Origin: Vicia villosa
Lineage: Eukaryota; Streptophyta; Magnoliopsida; Fabales; Fabaceae
Assembly (NCBI RefSeq): GCF_029867415.1
Contig: NC_081180.1
Location: forward strand, 233,854,625-233,918,624
DNA length: 64,000 nt
Direction: 5' to 3'
Of the stretch, positions 11,363-23,877 are shown one piece after another. Each line of letters opens with the position of its first letter. Within the stretch, counting starts at the first letter, position 1. The translations under genes and the position numbers were made by a program. The notes under the pieces were generated by a model. The model was not told where the DNA came from, did not search any database, and saw only the letters and a list, made by a program, of their open reading frames with translations.

Positions 11363-12040
11363 AAATCCTATATGCTTTACTAGATTGAGAGTAACCAAGA
11401 AATATGCCTTCCTTAGCTTTAGCATCGAATTTCCCAAGGTTATCCTTACCGTTATTTAACACAAAACATTTGCAACCGAATACATGGAGATGTGACACAT
11501 TTGGTTTTCTACCCTTTAATAGTTCATATGGTGTTTTGTTTAGTATAGGACGTATTAGTATCCTATTCAAAACATAACATGCGGTGCTAACAGCATCAGC
11601 CCAGAAATATTTGGGTAGACTACCCTCATTGAGCATTGTTCTTGCCAACTCCTCTAGAACATGATTTTTACGTTCAACCACTCCGTTTTGTTGTGGTATT
11701 CTAGGAGCTGAAAAGTTATGTTAAATTCCATGTTTATCACAGTATTTTTCAAAGAGATAGTTTTCAAATTCTCCACCGTGATCACTATGAATTGCAACTA
11801 TTTTAGTGCTCATTTTGTTTTGACATAACCTTGCAAATTGAGTAAAGGCTGGAAAAGTTTGATACTTACTAGGTAGGAAGATTGTCCAACAAAATCTAGA
11901 GTAATCATCAACAATGACCAAACCATAGGTGCTGCCACCTAAGCTTTTAGTCCTTGAAGGGCCAAAGAGATCCATGTGAAGAAGTTCAAGAGGGCGTGAT
12001 GTTGAAACCACATTTTTCGATTTAAAAGAGGTTTTTGTTT
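11363..12040 (-). pseudogene. Ty1/copia integrase, interrupted and broken
   Basis: The minus strand encodes a retroviral-type integrase core: LELLHMDLFGP, FSRFCW-like VDDYSRFCWTIF, IHSDHGGEF (second catalytic Asp in the DxxGEF-like context) and ERKNHVLEE (catalytic Glu context), then the conserved GRKPNVSHLHVFGCKCFV and GYSQSSKAYRIYN. The core and the distal part are in different frames, with an in-frame stop near 11719. The zinc-binding start survives only as a CDACQKGKQ-like remnant near 12050. It continues at 22-415 beyond the inserted element. Confidence 0.85.
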
Positions 12041-12060
12041 GTTTCCCCTTTTGACATGCA

Positions 12061-12282
12061 TCACATAGATGATCCTTTGAAAACTACACTTCCTTTACCA
12101 AGTATAGCTCCCCGATTGTTGTCTCCAGAGGTGACATACCCCTTTTTCTTTGCGTGAAACTCAACAAAAAGTGATATGTCTCCCGTCATGTGTCTTGAGC
12201 ATCCGCTATCAAGGAACCACAACCTTTCGGCAGTGTCAAGACACTTTTCCTGAAAAATTAATTTAGAGAGGGAGGTCCCCAA
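12061..12282 (-). pseudogene. Ty1/copia protease domain with downstream deletion
   Basis: WFLDSGCSRHMTGD is the aspartic protease active-site block of copia elements (D-S-G), followed by GYVTSGDNNRGAILGKGSV. The frame then runs straight into the end of the GAG-pre-integrase region (near 12045-12080), so most of that domain, a few hundred bases, has been deleted. Confidence 0.85.
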
Positions 12283-12470
12283 TTTTCATTGTGTCCTTGG
12301 TAGTGAGTACATAAATTGTTGCACTTTGGCAACCATTGAAATACTCCTTTAGGAACCAAAATCCTCCTAAATTTGCATTTTTCAATGGTATGACCCTTTT
12401 TGCAACAATAGTGACAGGTAATATGATGAGAATATGTTGTTTTACTAGTTGATACTTTTGGTACAAAAGT

Positions 12471-13137
12471 TTATTTACTATATAAAGGAGTATACGATCT
12501 TTTGAACTTATTCGGATCAACCGCAAATGTCACTTTTGGTTGTAGAGCCTTATCTAATTTGGCCTTTAGATTTCTCACTTCTTTTTGCCAAATGTGACAT
12601 GTCTCATAACCAAACCATGATGTAGGATCTTTCTCAACTTTATCCTCTTGAATATCTAGCATAGATTGTTTTAAAGCTTCCATATCCTTTTCGGTTTTCT
12701 CAACTTTCGATTCAAGATATGAAAAAATTTTCTTGTTTGAGGCCAAAAGTTTGAAAGCTTCAATTGCATCTCTATGTAGTTCTTCAAAGGCTAATTTTAA
12801 TTGAGAATGAGATACCTTATCTACAAGTTCGGGTTTAAGATGACTTACACGTTTCTTTTTCTTGTGTTGATGAGCCATAAGACATAAGTTTGCCGATTCT
12901 TCTTCATCGCTTGATGAGTCTTCACTAGATGAATCACTTTCCCATGCTATGTAGGCTCTTCTAGACTTGTTGTGACCTTTGCTTTGATTCTTCTCTTTCT
13001 CCTTCTTAAGGTATGGACAATCCGGTTTGTAATGACCAACTTTGCCACAATTGAAACAAGGACCCTTGGTTTTTCCTTTGTTATTCTCATCTTGTTTGCC
13101 TTTGTCGGAATGTTTTGCTCCATTTTTCTTTAAGTAT
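12471..13137 (-). pseudogene. Ty1/copia gag C-terminal part: CCHC knuckle and coiled-coil linker
   Basis: The zinc knuckle CFNCGKVGHYKPDC (CX2CX4HX4C) is at about 13020-13065. A Ser/Asp/Glu-rich stretch and a charged helical segment (SQLKLAFEELHRDAIEAFKL) follow and lead to the protease. It is offset in frame from the gag N-terminal part by a frameshift near 13150. Confidence 0.85.
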
Positions 13138-13963
13138 TTGTTGTACCTTCGACAAACAGTCCCATTTCCTCATCATCGGAGTCTTCATCATCACTAGTAT
13201 CACTATCCTCTAGCTCTTGCTTTGAGGTCTTGGAGCTTGAAGCTTTTAGAGCTATTGACTTCTTCTCAACCTCTTTCTCCATGTTCTTATCTTTCTTTGC
13301 CCTTTTCTCATGCATGTCAAGGCATTTAAGATGTTGCTCATGTTCTTCCAGTTTACCGAAGAGAGTGGTGATGTCTAAGGTATTTAGATCGTTTGCTTCC
13401 TTTATGGCTGTAACCTTGGGTTGCCATTCCCTGTTTAAACACCTTAAAATTTTGTTAGTAGCAACTGCATTGGAAACAGGTCTATCAAGAGAATTTAAAC
13501 GATTTTTCAGATGCACGAATCTCTTTTGCATGTTTTCGATGGATTCACCATCTTCCATGTGAAAGAGTTCGAACTCTTGAGTTAACGTATTGATTCTAGC
13601 TAGTTTGACATCATCCGTGCCCTCATGGGCAACTTGCAATGTGTCCCACATAGCTTTAGCGGATCTACAATGGGAAACACGATAGTATTCATCAACTCCT
13701 AGAGATGAGATTAGAATGTTTCTCGCTTTCCAATCGTATCCATATCTCTTTTCATCTTCAGCATCCCAAGTATTTTCTGGTTTTGGAACAACGGCACCAG
13801 CTGCATTTGTCATGGTAATTTGAAAGGGACCATTAACAATTGTTGTCCAAATGTTCCTATCAATTGCATTGATATGAACGCACATACAATCCTTCCAATA
13901 GCCATAGTTTTCACCGTTGAAAACTAGAGCTCTATTATGAGCCCCTTTAGGTCCGGAAGCCAT
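13130..13963 (-). pseudogene. Ty1/copia gag N-terminal part (UBN2-type)
   Basis: From the Met at 13963 the frame gives RALVFNGENYGYWKDCM, the WD/YW block of copia gag, then YRVSHCRSAKAMWDTLQ, LTQEFELFHMEDGESI and the AIKEANDLNTLDITTLFGKL helix region. The open frame starts at 14017, but the segment before 13963 is leader beginning at the PBS. The frame closes early at 13130 because of a frameshift before the knuckle. Confidence 0.85.
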
Positions 13964-14003
13964 CTTTCCAATAAGTGTTTCACGTAGCACGGAATAAACC
14001 AGA

Positions 14004-14018
14004 GCTCTTGATGCCACT
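14004..14018 (-). promoter_or_regulatory. Copia primer binding site (tRNA-Met type)
   Basis: The minus strand reads AGTGGCATCAAGAGC directly after the LTR end TAACA, close to the tRNA-Met site TGGTATCAGAGC used by plant copia elements. Confidence 0.65.
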
Positions 14019-15370
14019 TGTTAGACGCTAGGCTTAAGGATCTAGAGGGGGGGTGAATAGATCACACCGAATTTTTCAGAATTATTTCAACCTTAGGCGA
14101 AAGCGTATCGGGATCGAATTGCGTCTATTCCGAACCTCTATTGAAAGAATCGGATATGTGACAGAACCACAAAATAGTTAAGGATTAATGATGAAAAGAT
14201 CGCTTAGAGAATCAAACAGTTACATCAATGTAAATCGTTTAAACTACTCGCTTGATTAACTTGTTTGTAATGACTTGATAATAGTTTAAGCAATATATCA
14301 AACACTTGGTGATAATAACTAAATTGATTATGATTCAATGTGTGGTGACTTGTGATGTTTGTAGAAGGTCTTAACACACAAGTTTAACACTTGAACCTTT
14401 GATCAATTTGCAATTATAACCAGAAATAACGAAACGTAAACGAAAAGATAAAAGCAATAAGAACACGATATTTGTTCAGACAGTTCGTCGATCGTCCTCG
14501 CTACGACTACATCTGCCCCCAATTCCAAACGGGAATTAGGATGTCTTTCATTATGATTGAAAACAGTTTATACAAAGAAGATAACAAAGCGATAACGATA
14601 AACCGAATATGTTGATCCTTTGAATCTTCTTCCCCTTGATCTTGAGCCAGATCAAGTATCTTCCAAGAGCTTCACTTTGATTCCCTTGCTGCAGTGTATT
14701 GAATTGCTTCAACCCTTGTTCTTCAATCTTCACACTCAGCTGAATCTTTGATAAAGCCTCTTGATAAAAACCCCCAAAATTCACCAATCTTGGAGGACAA
14801 AATCCGCAGATTTTATTCACCAAAAACCCCACAAATCTTCACCCACTAGGAATCTTCAATTCCGTTCCATGGATGTTATCGATCTTGAACGCAAACCCTC
14901 AACGCAAAAATGATTGTGTGTAGTTGTGTTGGAGTTGAGACGAAGATCGAAGATGAGAAGCCTTTGTGTATCTTTATGTTGTTGGTGTTCAAAAATGAAT
15001 AATTAACATGAAGGAATATATATATATATAGGAGCTGGGTTTGTGATGCAGGGAAAACACATACGATTTGGCAGTTTTTTGAGCAGATAGGTTGACCTAC
15101 TTTGTTGATTAGGTCGACCTAGCAGAAGCATATTTAGTCAAGTTGTAATTGCTGCCAGTTGGGTAGACTATTGGTAGCCTAGGTCGACCTGAAATCAGTT
15201 AACCCACATTCTTGAGACTTTTCTTCAATTTAGGTCGACCAAGGAGCGTGGGTGAGTCGGCCTACATTCTTGAGACTTTTCTTTGAGTCATTCACTTGTG
15301 CTTTTGTATTTGTTCACTTATGATGTTTTCCATGAATCAAAAACTCATTGGTGAGTGTATACTTGTACTT
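14019..15370 (-). repeat. Copia 5' LTR and U3 region, outer end unclear
   Basis: It is bounded on the inside by TGTTAGACGC (LTR end on the minus strand) next to the PBS. The region contains several AGGTCGACCT-like palindromes (15105-15245). The outer terminus is not visible because an LTR fragment of another family abuts at about 15375. The element's other LTR lies outside the window. Confidence 0.55.
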
Positions 15371-15374
15371 ACAA

Positions 15375-16172
15375 GTGCAAGCCTTGAACTGAATTAGCAT
15401 CATTTTTACAAGATAACTTATTCTGAATTAATCACATGATTGTTGCACCCACGCACCTTTTATGGTACCCCTCTTGTTGCCTGTTGCCTTGTGTTTTTTT
15501 GCAGAATAGCCTTGTCCCTCGAATACGAGGATACCTCAGCAATGTTGCCCTCTGTTCATTCAAAGGTCATAAGTCCCTAATGATGCTGCCTTCGATTTGC
15601 CAAATATGACCTCGTCCCTCGAAGTTGTCTACGAAGTACTGAGGTATCCTCTGGTTGCCTAACGAAGAAGGCTATTCTGATCCTTCCCTTAGACTACCTA
15701 CCCTTCTTTTGCATGGGACAATCTTATGGCGAACGATAATTCAATGACCCGTAAACATCCAAACGAAAGACTTCCTGCCCCCTTATGGCATGGATAGGCC
15801 CTTTCACCCTGAAAGGCTAAAGAACATTTTTCATCTAACCAGGTAATTGCTCCTAATTGCCTTGCTCTAAAAATCTTTTTCTACTCTATTTTCTAAACAC
15901 TCTCATGGCTACGCTCATTTACGAGCTAAAGTCCTTGTTTCTTCTTCTACATTTCTTTTCAAAACGAGCAAAGCAATTAAGAGCCCATGGAAAACCATGG
16001 ATGCAAAGGGTGCCTTACACCTTCCCTTTGCATAAATTACCCCCCGAACTCAGTTTTCTTTTAAAAAGGTTTTTTCCTATTCTTTTAGCCTTTCATTAAT
16101 TTGGATAAAATAAAAGTCGGTGGCGACTTTTTCTTACAGTACATCTCTTTAAAGTCAGTTCACCGTATTACA
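15375..16172 (+). mobile_element. Truncated LTR fragment related to the 421-11357 LTR
   Basis: On the plus strand it follows the reverse complement of 421-1240: GTGCAAGCC, ATCACATGATTG, repeated TTGCC units, GTCCCTCGAA, GGATACCTCAG, TTTGCATAAATTACCCCCCGA, GTCGGTGGCGACT and the end CACCGTATTACA at 16172. It is the last ~800 bp of a diverged family member. The first two thirds and any target duplication are missing. Confidence 0.85.
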
Positions 16173-16199
16173 ATGTCCATCCATTAGAATAGGATCTTC

Positions 16200-17520
16200 C
16201 AGACATTTATGGAGTTTTAAAATGGGAAACCGGTAGACTAATATAGTTTGAAGATTTTTGGAGCCTTGGAGCTTATGCATACCAATCAAGACAAGCTTGA
16301 TATTAAGGCAATGAAGAGTTTGTTTATTAGTTTTCCTAAAGGTGTGAAGGAATACAAATTTTGAAACATAACACCTGAAGGATAAATTTTATCATAAGTA
16401 GGGATGCTACTTTTACTGAGACATGTATAGGGGTGTGGGCTATATTTAAGGAGGAGATTCCTATTAATGTGACTATAAATGATAAGGAAGATGTGGATCC
16501 TACTTCTAGTTCTAGAAACGGGAATCATACAATAGCTCTAAATTATCAATTAGCACATGATATATGTAGGAAGAAGATTATACCACCTCAGAGATATGTT
16601 TGTGTTAATCTTATTTGTTATGCTTTGAATGTGGCTCAAAGGTTGCAAAAGTAAGAACCTGAGACCTTAAAGAAATCATTCAAAAGCAAAGACTGTAGAA
16701 AAATGGTTGAAGGAGATGAATGATGATATGCATTCATTGATGAAGAACCATACTCGAGAGGTTATGAGACTACGTTAAAAAAGTGCGCTTGGATGAAATT
16801 CAATCTTAACGGAGAACAAAGGTATGGTGGGGATTGAAAACCAAGGTTTAAAGAAAGGCTTGTATCAAAAGGGTTTGCTCAAATGGAGGGAACTAATTTC
16901 AATAAAATATTTTTGCTCGTGGTAAAACATTATTTTATAAGGGAACTTATGTAAGAATCATGTATGGTATGGTTTATAATAGATCAGACTTAGCATATGT
17001 TGTTAGCATAATAAATCTTTTTTGTGTACATCGGAGTCAAGTTCAACGAGAATATTTAAAGTGGTTACAAATACTTGAATGATTCATTGAAGAGTGACTT
17101 AAAGTACACAAATGCAACTAAAGATAAATAAGTTTTATAGGGTTTCGTGGATCCAAATTATGCAGTTAATGTGGACACTAGAAAATCTATTTCAGAATTT
17201 TATGTTTATGTTATTTATAATAACTATAATATAGAAATCAAATCAACAAGAAATATTCAATTTATATATACTCAAGCAGAATATATTTTCCTTCTTAAAG
17301 AGGTCAAGGGGCCATATTGTTAATAAGCATGATTTTGGAGTTCCTGATTACCCAAAAGTGTGTGAAGATACATTGTGATAGTTAAAGTGTCATTCACTTA
17401 GCTATCAAGTGTATCATGAGAGGACAACACATTAATATTTGTTTAAACATCATATGGGACACAGTTGAGTCAAAAAAGATTGTGGTTGAGAAGATCGTGG
17501 TTCGATGTGTTTTTCAGGTT
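16200..17520 (+). pseudogene. Decayed Ty1/copia pol relic (integrase tail, RT, RNase H)
   Basis: In several frames on the plus strand: FPKGVKEYKF (integrase tail), MNDDMHSLMKNHT then GLYQKGL (RT finger region), MYGMVYNRSDLAYVVSI (copia 'RPDL' block) and LKEV followed by a decayed RNase H end. There are many stops and shifts. It is homologous to the relic at 57080-58080. Confidence 0.75.
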
Positions 17521-18190
17521 AAAATCTTCCAAAGATTTTGATGATGACAACTGAACAAGAAAAAGTTAAATCACATGTATCACCAGTCAATAAGCAAGCT
17601 CAAATCAAAGTATCCAAGTTTCTCTATGGAGAGCTAAAAATAGTCAAATCAATCAAATAAAAGGTACATAAGATGTGAAAGCTCTCCTGATACAGTGCTT
17701 AGTGTTTTTATCATGTATTTGATTATCAATGTATTAAGCATGAGTAAGTCTAGAAGTACTAAGGTGTTGCAAACACACACTAAAATTGATTTTAGCTTTT
17801 ATTCCTTTTCTAATTTCTTCCTAAAAAAAACTAATTTTGGCAAGTGCTTAATCAATTAAGAAGTAATTCTTATCAATTAGGAAAGTTAAAATCGCTGTCT
17901 AATCGATTAAATCCTTCATTTGATCAATAAATTAAGGAGAGAGTTCAATTCCTAATTGATTAGGAATCCCTTTAATTGATTAAGATACATATAAAATTAG
18001 GGTTTTCTTTTCTAGTCTAGTAAAATCAACCAGCTTGTCGTTTCTAATCGATTAGACAATGTCCAAACCCATGGGTTATTGCTCTTATGAGCTAATTTTT
18101 TTCCCATATAAAGTATTTCTTTCCTCACCTCCAAATCACTAATTTTTTGAACTATCTACTCTTTTATCTCACTCATTCTCTGAAGGATAG
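17521..18190 (+). repeat. 3' LTR remnant of the copia relic
   Basis: TTGATGATGACAACTGAACA starts a block shared with 58105-58760, including TCTATGGAGAGCTAAAAA and many TAATCGATTAG-like motifs. The right end is lost at the junction with the SIRE-type LTR. Confidence 0.6.
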
Positions 18191-19328
18191 AAAAACACTT
18201 AGAAAGGGGGGGTTTGAATAAGTGTAGTATCAAAACTTGTAAAATAAAAACAACTTGCACAATTATTTTTATCCTGGTTCGTTGTTAACTAAACTACTCC
18301 AGTCCACCCTTATCGGGTGATTTACCTCAACTGAGGATTTAATCCACTAATCACACGAGATTACAATGGTTTTCCACTTAGACAATGCTAAGTCTTCTAG
18401 AGTCTTCTGATCACAACCTGATCACTCTAGGAACAATCTGCTTAGATACCCTCTAAGACTTTTCTAGAGTATTCTGATCTAACTGATCACTCTAGTCCTT
18501 TACAACTTAATGTAAACAAATTCTAAGAGTATTACAATGCTTCTTAAAAGCGATAATCACAACTGTGATATTTCTCCTACAGTTTAAAGCTTACTCTCAC
18601 TATATTATTACAACAACAATAAGTGAGGTTGAAGATGAAGTTTGAGAGCTTTCAAAATGAACAACGTTTCAGCAAAGTTTTTGTTAAGAGTTGTATGCAG
18701 TTTCGTTGTTAACCTTTGCTTCTCTTCAGAACTTCATTTTATAGGCGCATGAGAAGATGACCGTTGGGAGCATTTAATGCTTTGCGTATTCCGTACAGCA
18801 TTGCATTTAATGTTTCACACTTTTGTCAACTACCTCGAGCCTTGCTTTTGCTGTGACTACTGACGTTGCCGTTAATAGCTTCTAACGTTCCTTTTGTCAG
18901 TCAGCGTAGCCTGCCATCTTGTACTTGATTCTGATTGATCTTTTGTAGATACAACGTTTGAATATCATCAGAGTACAAACAGCTTGGTGCATAAGCATCT
19001 TCTGATCTTCTGACCTTGAAGTGCTTCTGAGCGTGATACCATTACTTCAGTGCTTCTGCTTCTGAACTCCAGTCCTTCTGATGCTTCCATAGACCATGTT
19101 CTGATTCTGCTTGACCATCTTCTGATGTCTTGCCAGACCATGTTCTGATGTTGCATGTTGAACCTTCAGAGTCAAAGCTTCTGAGCGCTGATTTGTGCAT
19201 ACTCTTTATATATTTCCTGAAAAGGAAATTGCATAGGATTAGAGTACCACATTATCTTAAGCAAAATTCATATACATTGTTATCATCAAAACTAAAAAAA
19301 TTTGATCAGAACAATTCTTGTTCTAACA
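18190..19328 (-). repeat. SIRE/Maximus-type copia 3' LTR
   Basis: On the minus strand it begins TGTTAGAACAAGAATTGTTC at 19328 and contains many CAGAAG/CTTCTGA units, a TATAAA-like segment near 18740 and the boundary block around CACTTAGAAAGGGGGG near 18200. The purine tract just outside (19329-19341) fixes it as the 3' LTR of a minus-strand element. The sequence type is one I recognise as very abundant in galegoid legumes; the exact left end is not certain. Confidence 0.7.
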
Positions 19329-19341
19329 ATCTCCCCCTTTT
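19329..19341 (-). other. Polypurine tract of SIRE-type element
   Basis: The minus strand reads AAAAGGGGGAGAT directly before TGTTAGAACA, a typical copia polypurine tract. Confidence 0.75.
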
Positions 19342-20575
19342 TGATGATGACAAAAACATATATAAATGATATGAATTTGCAATCAGAATAACAGACGGCA
19401 AAAGACAATTACACATTTATAGCAACAGCATATAAACATAATGTGTGAATGTGTCTCCCCCTGAGATTAACAATCTCCCCCTGAGATAAATAATCTCCCC
19501 CTGAAATAAATACTGAAAGAAATTTTGCATAAAGAACTTCCCTGAGTATCTTCTATTTCAGTTGAGACGATCACACATGCTTAGATCTTCAGAATATTCA
19601 CAGCTTCTGCTTCTTGCTTCCAGAGGACAGCTTTAGAGCTTGAATTTCTTCTTGAATCATTTCATGCTAGATTGTATCAGAACATTGTTGAATGTACCAG
19701 AGCATCATCAGAGCATCTTCTACATTCTGAAATGTTACAGAACAAACTATACGACAAAAGTCAGAGCATGAATGAATCAGAGCATAACACATATATATAT
19801 ATATCAGAGCATAAAATATGTATCAGAACATACAGAATGCATCAGATCATATATATAGTAAAGCTTAAACAAATATATCAGAGCATATAAGGACAGAGAA
19901 AAAGTTAGTGCATATTCCATCATTAGAATATCATAACATCCTTCCTTCTTGCTTCTGATTCTGAAGCTTCATAGCACACAGCTTGCTTCAGTTTCCATGA
20001 GCTTATTCCCTTTTACAGAATTGCGTTTCCCCATGGTTTTGCTTCTAGTGTTGAGCTTTGAAAGATGTCTTCAATCCTGTAAAACACTTAAACAACACAG
20101 AACTTACAAGTTCTTGTTAGAAATGTGGGGACTTTCACCCAGTAACTGATAAAATAAATCAGATCATTTATCACATTTTCTCCCCCTTTTTGTCATAACA
20201 TCAAAAAGAATATAAAAGATTCAGATGTAGAAAACGACAAACAGAAGAACTTTTCATTGATCAAACCAACAGAATTACAAAAAGAGGTATGCAAATAAAA
20301 ATATGCTGCAAGTAAAGAAAACTACAAGGACTCAAGGACTACAACCCTAGCTTAGACATAATCTTAGCTAACATATCATGAATCCCATTGTTGTTCTCAA
20401 TTTGCCTAGCCATGAAAGCTTGAGACTCTGCATGCCTGTTCAGACAAGAAGCTCTACGGGAAGAGAATACATGAATACAAGGAGGAACTGAAAACAGTTC
20501 ACAGGAAGAGAGAGAGCAAACAAAGATGATAATGAATGCAAAGAGAGAGAGAGAGAGAGAAATAAAAAGAGGACA
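19342..20575 (-). mobile_element. 3' internal remnant of SIRE-type element
   Basis: It is dispersed CAGAGCAT/CTCCCCCTGA repeats with no long frame. At 20341-20440 the minus strand reads HAESQAFMARQIENNNGIHD and then a stop, which resembles the tail of the env-like ORF that SIRE elements carry at the 3' end; this is tentative. A short GA run lies at 20541-20560. The rest of the element is missing. Confidence 0.5.
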
Positions 20576-20671
20576 TCTAATTTTTTTTATGAAATTTAAA
20601 AAATATTTTAGAATATTTAAATTATTTTTTTATGAAATTTAAAAAAAATCAAGAATTTTTTAATTTTTTTT

Positions 20672-20860
20672 TTGATGGATGGATATCCATCCATTAGGAA
20701 TATGTTAATAGATGGATTTTATTCTTTTGCGGATGAATTGGATTTTTATTAAGAGAGTTTAGTGGATTGGTAATGGATTAATGGATTGGTTTGGTCCATC
20801 CATTAACCATCCAATCCATATTCATCAAATCCATCTATTTTGTCACCCGTAATTAGAACT
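20672..20860. mobile_element. hAT-like non-autonomous element end (unit 1)
   Basis: Repeated GGATGGATGGATATCCATCC and TTAATGGATTGG motifs lead to GTCACCCGTAATTAG; in other units this reads TTTTGCCACCCCTAATTAG, a hAT-like terminus. Copies are at 22498-22690, 24350-24540 and 29310-29492. I could not find a matching opposite terminus. Confidence 0.45.
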
Positions 20861-20924
20861 GAGATGATTCCAATATTGGACACAGTTAAAACTTTTGGAT
20901 GGATTTTTTTCAATATATCAGTAC

Positions 20925-21935
20925 ATTCCCAAAACTCTTTATATCTTTTTCCGAATTATATTTTTTCCGAAGACCAATATTCTTCAAAAATCTTACCTGC
21001 CATATAAGAAATATCTTTATTGTCGTGATTCTTCAAAAAACACAACCTCAACAAAGCAATCGTGTCACCATTTTTAATATATTCGGCATAAACGTTGACA
21101 GTAGATTTTCTCCTTAGCATGTTGCCATGAATTAAGAAATTGCTTAGCCCATTTAGTCACACATCAAGTAACTTTGGGTTGTTGGTAAAACTCATGAGAT
21201 TAAATAATACCTTTAGGCATCCAAAAATTCTAGATGCGGCATGTACCTACATAAATATCCACAATTGATGGTATTAGATATTTTCCACAATATCCACTGC
21301 ATAGAATGAGGGAGGCTAAAAGAATGAAGGAAAATTAATTCTAATGGTAAAACTTACCTTGTTTGTTTAAAGCTCCCACAGTTGACAGTATGAATGGCCC
21401 ATGCAGCCTCATACCTCGTGTCAAATTTATTCTTCATAAGATCAATCAGAATAAGGATAAAACCCTCATCAATGACGGCCTATTTATCAAGGAACAAATT
21501 TAGAGTTTAGAGTTAAAAAAAATAAAGTTATAATTTGCTTAAGTAACCAATTGTCCACCTGCGATGAGATTACAGTTTATAGTTTTCAAACAAACAAATA
21601 CTTTTTGAGCTCAAATCATATTTACCTATAAATGGCCTCTTGTTCCACCCGCCAGGTTCCCAATTATCCAACATGCTTCTCTAAGGATCAGTTTGTCTGC
21701 TTGCCTAAGTAGCCACTTAAGGCTAAAGAGAGCTCCAGTGTCGATTATGATCTAAAAAACAAACTACAAATTTAATGATATGTGATAAAAGATCTGTGAA
21801 AAATGAGGGCTTAGAAGCATTTTACTTGTTTTTGAGCCTTTCCACACTGTGCCAAATAACCTATGACCATTAAAGCATACAAAGGAAGTTGGCTATATTT
21901 TGCATCATAGTTGTAACAATGAAATCCTACCTGTT
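20925..21935 (-). pseudogene. Importin-alpha-like gene, 3' exons, unit 1
   Basis: Four minus-strand exons with ARM-repeat character: GFHCYNYDAKYSQLP (about 21830-21930), DTGALFSLKWLLRQADKL with REACWIIGNLAGG (21625-21755), AVIDEGFILILIDLMKN with YEAAWAIHTVNCGS (21358-21480) and a last exon (20930-21240). The REACW...GNL and EAAWAI patterns are typical of importin-alpha ARM repeats. The last exon contains stops and frame changes, and all upstream exons are absent. Confidence 0.8.
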
Positions 21936-22029
21936 AGTCAGTCAACCAAAGAGTCATTTTACTAAAACCTATATTAATGTACTTACAGAAAAATTCTACG
22001 ATTCGCATGTACACGCCACGCCTTCTTCA

Positions 22030-22390
22030 GCTAAGACTTTGTAAAGTTAGGTTTTTTCATAAAAAACCAAAAATTCGAGTCTTTTTTTTTAAAATAAAAA
22101 ATCGTGTTTTTTCAGAAAAATAAAAAAATTGAGTTTTTTTGGAAACACCAAAAAGTCGAGTTTTTTTTCTTTAGAAAAATGAAAAAAATGAGTTTTTTTA
22201 GAAAAACCAAAAGTCGAGTTTTTTTCTTTAGAAGAACGGAAAAATCGAGTTTTTTTTCGAAAAAAACGAAAAAATCGAGTTTTTTTCAGAAAAACTAAAA
22301 GAAGAGTTTTTCGGAAAAACGGAAAAAAAAATCGAGTTTTTTTTTCCAAAAAAACAAATATTCGAGTTTTTTCGGAAGAACGGGAAAAAT
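22030..22390. repeat. AT-rich minisatellite of TCGAGTTTTTT and GAAAAAC units
   Basis: Irregular ~25-36 bp units alternate GAAAAA(A)CNAAAAA with TCGAGTTTTTT. Low-complexity frames (Phe/Lys-rich) appear on both strands and are not genes. Further arrays are at 23878-24245 and 28920-29210. Confidence 0.8.
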
Positions 22391-22749
22391 ATTTTAGAAC
22401 ATTTAATTTTTTTGATGAAATTTAAAAAATATTTTAGAATATTTAAGTTTTTTTTTATGAAATTTTTTTTAAAAAAATTAAGAATTTTTTAATTATTTTT
22501 TGGATGGATGGATAAACATCCATTAGGAATATGTTAATAGATGGATTTTATTCTTTTGCGGATGAATTGGATTTTTGTCAAGAGAGTTTAGTCGATTGGT
22601 AATGGATTAATGGATTGGTTTGGTCCATCCTTTAACCATCCAATCCATATTCATCAAATCTATTCATTTTGCCACCCCTAATTAGAACTGAGTTGATTCC
22701 AATATTGGTGACAGTTAAAACTTTTGGATGGATTTTCTTTAATATATCA

Positions 22750-23765
22750 GTACATTCCCAAAACTCTTTATATCTTTTTTCGAATTATATCTTTTTCCGA
22801 AGACCAATATTCTTCAAAAATCTTACTCGCCAAATAAGAAATATCTTCATTATGGTGATTCTTCAAAGACCACAACCTCAACAAAGCAATCGTGTCACGA
22901 TTTTTAATATATTCAGCATAAACGTTGACAATAGATTTTCTCCTTAGCATGTTGCCATGAATTAAGAAATTGCCTAGCCCATTTAGTCACACATCAAGTA
23001 ACTTTGGGTTGTTGGTAAAACTCATGAGATCAAATAATCCCTTTAGGAATCCAATAACTTCTAGATGCGGCAAATACCTACATAAATATCCACAATTGAT
23101 GGTATTAGATATTTTGCACAATACCCACTGCATAGAATGAGGGAGGCTAAAAGAATGAAGGAAAATTAAATCTAATGGTAAAACTTACCTTGTTTGTTTA
23201 AAGCTCCCACAGTTGACAGTATAAATGGCCCATGCAGCCTCATACCTCGTGTCAAATTTATTCTTCATAAGATCTATCAGAATAGGGATAAAACCCTCAT
23301 CAATGACGGCCTATTTATCAAGGAACAAATTTAGAGTTTAGAGTTAAAAAAAACAAAGTTATGCTTTGCTTAAGTAACCAATTGTCCACCTGTGATGAGA
23401 TTGCAGTTTATAGTTTTCAAACAAACAAATACTTTTTGAGTTCAAATCATATTTACCTATAAATGGCCTCTTGTTCCACCCGTCAGGTTCCCAATTATGC
23501 AACATGCTTCTTTAAGGATCAGTTTGTCAGCTTGCCTAAGTAGCCACTTAAGGCTAAAGAGAGCTCCAGTGTCGATTATGATCTAAAAAACAAACTACAA
23601 ATTTAATGATATGTGATAAAAGATCTGTGAAAAAAATGAGGGCTCTAGAAGCATTTTACTTGTTTTTGAGCCTTTCCACACTGTGCCAAATAACCTTTGA
23701 CCATTAAAGCATACAAAGGAAGTTGGCTATATTTTGGATCATAGCTGTAACAATGAAATCCTACC
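22750..23765 (-). pseudogene. Importin-alpha-like gene, 3' exons, unit 2
   Basis: It has the same four-exon layout as unit 1 (about 23660-23765, 23455-23585, 23188-23310, 22765-23090). The last exon is open over IVNVYAEYIKNRDTIALL and FEEYWSSEK, the importin-alpha C-terminal region (YAxxI...L...H.N...Y..A...E.YW), but has a stop where unit 3 has a Cys codon (near 22986). Confidence 0.8.
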
Positions 23766-23877
23766 TGTTAGTCAGTCAACCAAAGAGTAATTTTACTAAA
23801 AGCTATATTAATGTACTTACAGAAAAATTCTACGATTCGCATGTACACGCCACGCCTTCTTCAGCTAAGACTTTGTA

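Noticed and set aside
13230..13562. 110-aa plus-strand frame
   Set aside because: Antisense shadow of copia gag.
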